34,465 nucleotides of DNA from the NCBI GenBank assembly GCA_903861155.1, contig CAIOTL010000209.1:1-34465 (forward strand), given 5' to 3'. The notes below the pieces were generated by a model. The model ran no database searches, was not told where the DNA came from, and worked only from the letters and a program-made list of their open reading frames with translations. The translations under genes were made by a program, and so were the position numbers. Positions 32,464 to 34,465 of the stretch are shown in pieces; position 1 is the first letter of the stretch, and each line of letters starts with the position of its first letter. Source of the stretch: an uncultured Bacteroidota bacterium. Its GTDB lineage: Bacteria > Bacteroidota > Bacteroidia > Flavobacteriales > Flavobacteriaceae.

Positions 32464-33510
32464 ATGGAAAAAATTCCACATGTGAAAAAAATAATTTGGA
32501 CAAATAACCTCCGAGTTTTGGCCACTATTAGTGTGATTTTATTGCATGTTTCGGGGCAAATTTTAATCCAATACGGAAAGGTTTCTGACTTTGTTTGGTG
32601 GACAGGAAATCTTTATGATAGTGCTGTTCGTTTCTGTGTGCCCGTTTTTGTAATGTTGACAGGGGCATTATTATTGCCTAAAGCCTATGAAATTAGGGAG
32701 TTTCTAAAAAAACGGTTTTTAAGAATAATGCTTCCTTTTTTGTTTTGGAGTTTTGTTTATATTGTATTTACCTATTATGTAAAGCTATCTCCTAATCATG
32801 AAATGTCAACGCTTGAAATTACAAAGTGGTCACTTGATTTGCTGAGGTCAGGAAGTTCACCACACTTGTGGTACATATATATGATTATTGGAATCTATCT
32901 AATTACACCAATCCTAAGTATATGGGCTCAAAACTGCAAGGAGAACGAAATTTTGTATTTTTTGATTATTTGGTTATTGGCATTGATTCTGAATCAGCCA
33001 ATTCTTGAAAAATATATTACAGATATTGATTTGTCTTATTTCTCCGATTTTATTGGGTATTTAGTTTTGGGTTACTATTTATCAGTAAAAACTTTTAAAT
33101 ACAGTAAAGTTACAATCAACATAACTGCAATATTGTTAATCATTATGGGAGTTATAATTACAATCGCAGGAACTTATTATTTAACACTTAGTGACGGAAA
33201 GTTTAATCAATATTTTTATGGTTATATGACGCTGAATACTTTAATGGTTTCAATAGGGATCTTTGTGGTTTTTAAAAATTCGAATACTACTCAATCATCT
33301 AAAATTATTGATATTATTAGTAAATATAGCTACGGAATATATTTGGTTCACATTTTGGTTTTATTTTATTTATCAAAAATTGGAATCGATTTTAGTTTAA
33401 TTAACCCGATTTTTTCAATTCCCTTGACTACTTTATTATGTTTGTTATTTTCTACTTTGATTGTTTATATTGTAAATAAACTTCCTTACGGTAATTATAT
33501 ATCGGGATGA
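32464..33510 (+). CDS. Acyltransferase-3 family membrane protein
   Basis: Membrane acyltransferase of 348 residues with about ten hydrophobic helices (Acyltransf_3, OafA/WecH-like). These proteins move acetyl or similar groups from the cytoplasm onto surface sugars or lipids. The first helix has the family's Arg (NNLRVLATISVILLH, Arg17) and the presumed catalytic His28. SGSSPHLWYIYMIIGIYLITPIL is the second conserved block. The acceptor cannot be told from sequence. Its 3' end overlaps the DNA glycosylase start as ATGA (33507-33510). No polysaccharide genes lie nearby. Confidence 0.85.
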   Translation: MEKIPHVKKIIWTNNLRVLATISVILLHVSGQILIQYGKVSDFVWWTGNLYDSAVRFCVPVFVMLTGALLLPKAYEIREFLKKRFLRIMLPFLFWSFVYIVFTYYVKLSPNHEMSTLEITKWSLDLLRSGSSPHLWYIYMIIGIYLITPILSIWAQNCKENEILYFLIIWLLALILNQPILEKYITDIDLSYFSDFIGYLVLGYYLSVKTFKYSKVTINITAILLIIMGVIITIAGTYYLTLSDGKFNQYFYGYMTLNTLMVSIGIFVVFKNSNTTQSSKIIDIISKYSYGIYLVHILVLFYLSKIGIDFSLINPIFSIPLTTLLCLLFSTLIVYIVNKLPYGNYISG

Positions 33511-34109
33511 AGCAAGCTATCGAATATCTTATCGAAAAGGAACCTATTTTTAAATTTATCATTGAAAAATATGGTTTGCCTACAATTCCAAAAAGGCCAG
33601 AAGGTTTTGAGACATTAGTGCTGTTGATTCTTGAACAACAAGTTTCTATTGATTCGGCGAAAGCAATTTTCCTGAAACTAAAAGCGAAAGAACAAAACTT
33701 CATTCCTGAAATATTAATTTCGTTAGATGACGAAGAGTATAGAAATCTTGGCGTAAGCCGACAAAAAACGACTTATATAAAAGCATTATCACATTCGATT
33801 ATTAAAAATAACATTGATTTAAAAAGTCTTGCCACAAAGTCCTCGCAACAAGTTCGTGATGAATTAATAAAGATTAAAGGAATTGGTAACTGGACCATCG
33901 ATGTGTATTTGATGTTTTCTCTTCAATCACCAGATATAATTCCGCTTGGCGATATTGCAGTTGTAAATACCATAAAGGAGTTGCTAGAGATTCACGACAA
34001 ACAGGAAATGGAAATTTATGTTGCAAAATGGGAACCATATCGATCTGCGGCTACATTTTTATTGTGGCATTATTATTTGAATAAAAGGAATAGAAAAGTA
34101 GAATATTGA
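33507..34109 (+). CDS. AlkA-like DNA-3-methyladenine glycosylase II
   Basis: HhH-GPD superfamily base-excision repair glycosylase of 200 residues that removes alkylated purines. It has the LEQQVSIDSAKAIF helix (about residues 42-55), the helix-hairpin-helix IKGIGNWTIDVYL (123-135) and the catalytic Asp149 in PLGD. There are no iron-sulphur cysteines, so it belongs to the AlkA branch rather than to MutY/Nth. It is shorter than E. coli AlkA because it lacks the N-terminal TBP-like domain, as is common for this bacterial subgroup. Its ATG overlaps the stop of the acyltransferase, so translation is probably coupled, although the two functions are unrelated. Confidence 0.9.
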   Translation: MKQAIEYLIEKEPIFKFIIEKYGLPTIPKRPEGFETLVLLILEQQVSIDSAKAIFLKLKAKEQNFIPEILISLDDEEYRNLGVSRQKTTYIKALSHSIIKNNIDLKSLATKSSQQVRDELIKIKGIGNWTIDVYLMFSLQSPDIIPLGDIAVVNTIKELLEIHDKQEMEIYVAKWEPYRSAATFLLWHYYLNKRNRKVEY

Positions 34110-34159
34110 TTAGTAAGAGAATAAATTAAATATAATGCAGAGATAATATAGATTTAGTA

Positions 34160-34188
34160 TTGTAATATCGGATTCTTGTTTATTTTTG
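34160..34188 (+). promoter_or_regulatory. ppa promoter
   Basis: TTG at 34160-34162, 18 bases, then TATTTTTG at 34181-34188: a good match to the Bacteroidota consensus, with the start codon 34 bases later. Confidence 0.6.
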
Positions 34189-34221
34189 CACTCATAAAGA
34201 AAATAAAATAAAATAGAAATA

Positions 34222-34465
34222 ATGACCGCAGCAAAACTAAAATCTTTCGATGTATTAATCGAAATCCCAAGAGGAAGCAGAAACAAATATGAATATGATT
34301 TCGAAATAAAAAGAATGCGTTTTGACAGGATGTTATTCTCTTCGATGATGTATCCGGCAGACTACGGATTTATTCCTGAAACATTAGCATTGGATGGTGA
34401 TCCGCTAGATGTTTTGGTTTTAATAAACGAACCAACATTTCCAGGATGTGTAATGGAGGTAAAAC
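34222..34465 (+). CDS. ppa: Inorganic pyrophosphatase, 5' part
   Basis: First 81 codons of a family I soluble inorganic pyrophosphatase, cut by the right edge. It splits pyrophosphate to phosphate and so drives biosynthetic reactions. Visible: the [14 protein letters not shown] segment (residues 13-26), [11 protein letters not shown], and the metal-binding DGDPLDVLV with its conserved Asp residues. The rest of the active site, including the second metal-binding acidic cluster, lies beyond the window. It has its own promoter, 112 bases after the glycosylase gene. Confidence 0.95.
   Translation, partial: MTAAKLKSFDVLIEIPRGSRNKYEYDFEIKRMRFDRMLFSSMMYPADYGFIPETLALDGDPLDVLVLINEPTFPGCVMEVK

Overview
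The window reads as a chromosomal segment of a low-GC member of the Bacteroidota, most likely Flavobacterium or a close relative. The evidence is the gene content (TamL lipoprotein, PorT/SprT, DUF5686, S41 protease of the Prc type, UVR-fused bifunctional nuclease, orphan pdhB), the general lack of strong Shine-Dalgarno sites, and the repeated Bacteroidota promoter signature TAnnTTTG upstream of many genes. Almost everything is housekeeping. I found no rRNA or tRNA gene, CRISPR array, insertion sequence, prophage or toxin/defence island. No gap without a gene exceeds about 270 bases.

Layout. A cut-off unknown gene (2-280, +) is followed by a surE / small membrane protein / lpxB operon on the minus strand (337-2513), divergent from a Prc-type periplasmic protease (2721-4997, +) with two hairpins after it. 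Next is the rod-shape and elongasome operon mreB-mreC-mreD-mrdA(PBP2)-rodA on the minus strand (10860 down to 5263). Its mrdA gene is split by a one-base frame difference at a T6A7 run. purH (minus) and an orphan MacB/FtsX-type permease (plus) diverge from overlapping promoters near 12.48 kb. accD and fbaA (minus) follow, then tamL (minus, TTG start) diverging from a TrmH/SpoU methyltransferase (plus). A minus-strand group contains a 2TM protein, folA, ubiE/menG and porT. A stand-alone CBM48 protein (plus) converges on an mgtA-like P-type ATPase (minus). thyA, a bifunctional nuclease, etfA and etfB are all on minus. The right end, all on plus, holds pdhB, a DUF5686 outer-membrane protein, an acyltransferase coupled to an AlkA-like DNA glycosylase, and the start of ppa (inorganic pyrophosphatase).

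How the genes work together. The largest functional block is envelope building: lipid A (lpxB), the lateral-wall elongasome (mreBCD, PBP2, RodA), outer-membrane assembly (tamL), type IX secretion (porT), a periplasmic protease and a DUF5686 barrel-like protein. The rest is central metabolism: purines (purH), thymidylate and folate (thyA, folA), menaquinone (ubiE/menG), fatty acids (accD), glycolysis (fbaA), pyruvate dehydrogenase (pdhB), flavin electron transfer (etfAB) and pyrophosphate hydrolysis (ppa).

Most notable observations: the mrdA frame break exactly at an A AAA AAA slippery heptamer; an AccD that lacks all four zinc-ribbon cysteines; an attenuator-like hairpin squeezed between a promoter box and the start codon of the DUF5686 gene; palindrome clusters at the etfB, mgtA and nuclease promoters; and a visibly more GC-rich mgtA lying between thyA and the folA group. 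I do not see a clearly new multi-gene system here.
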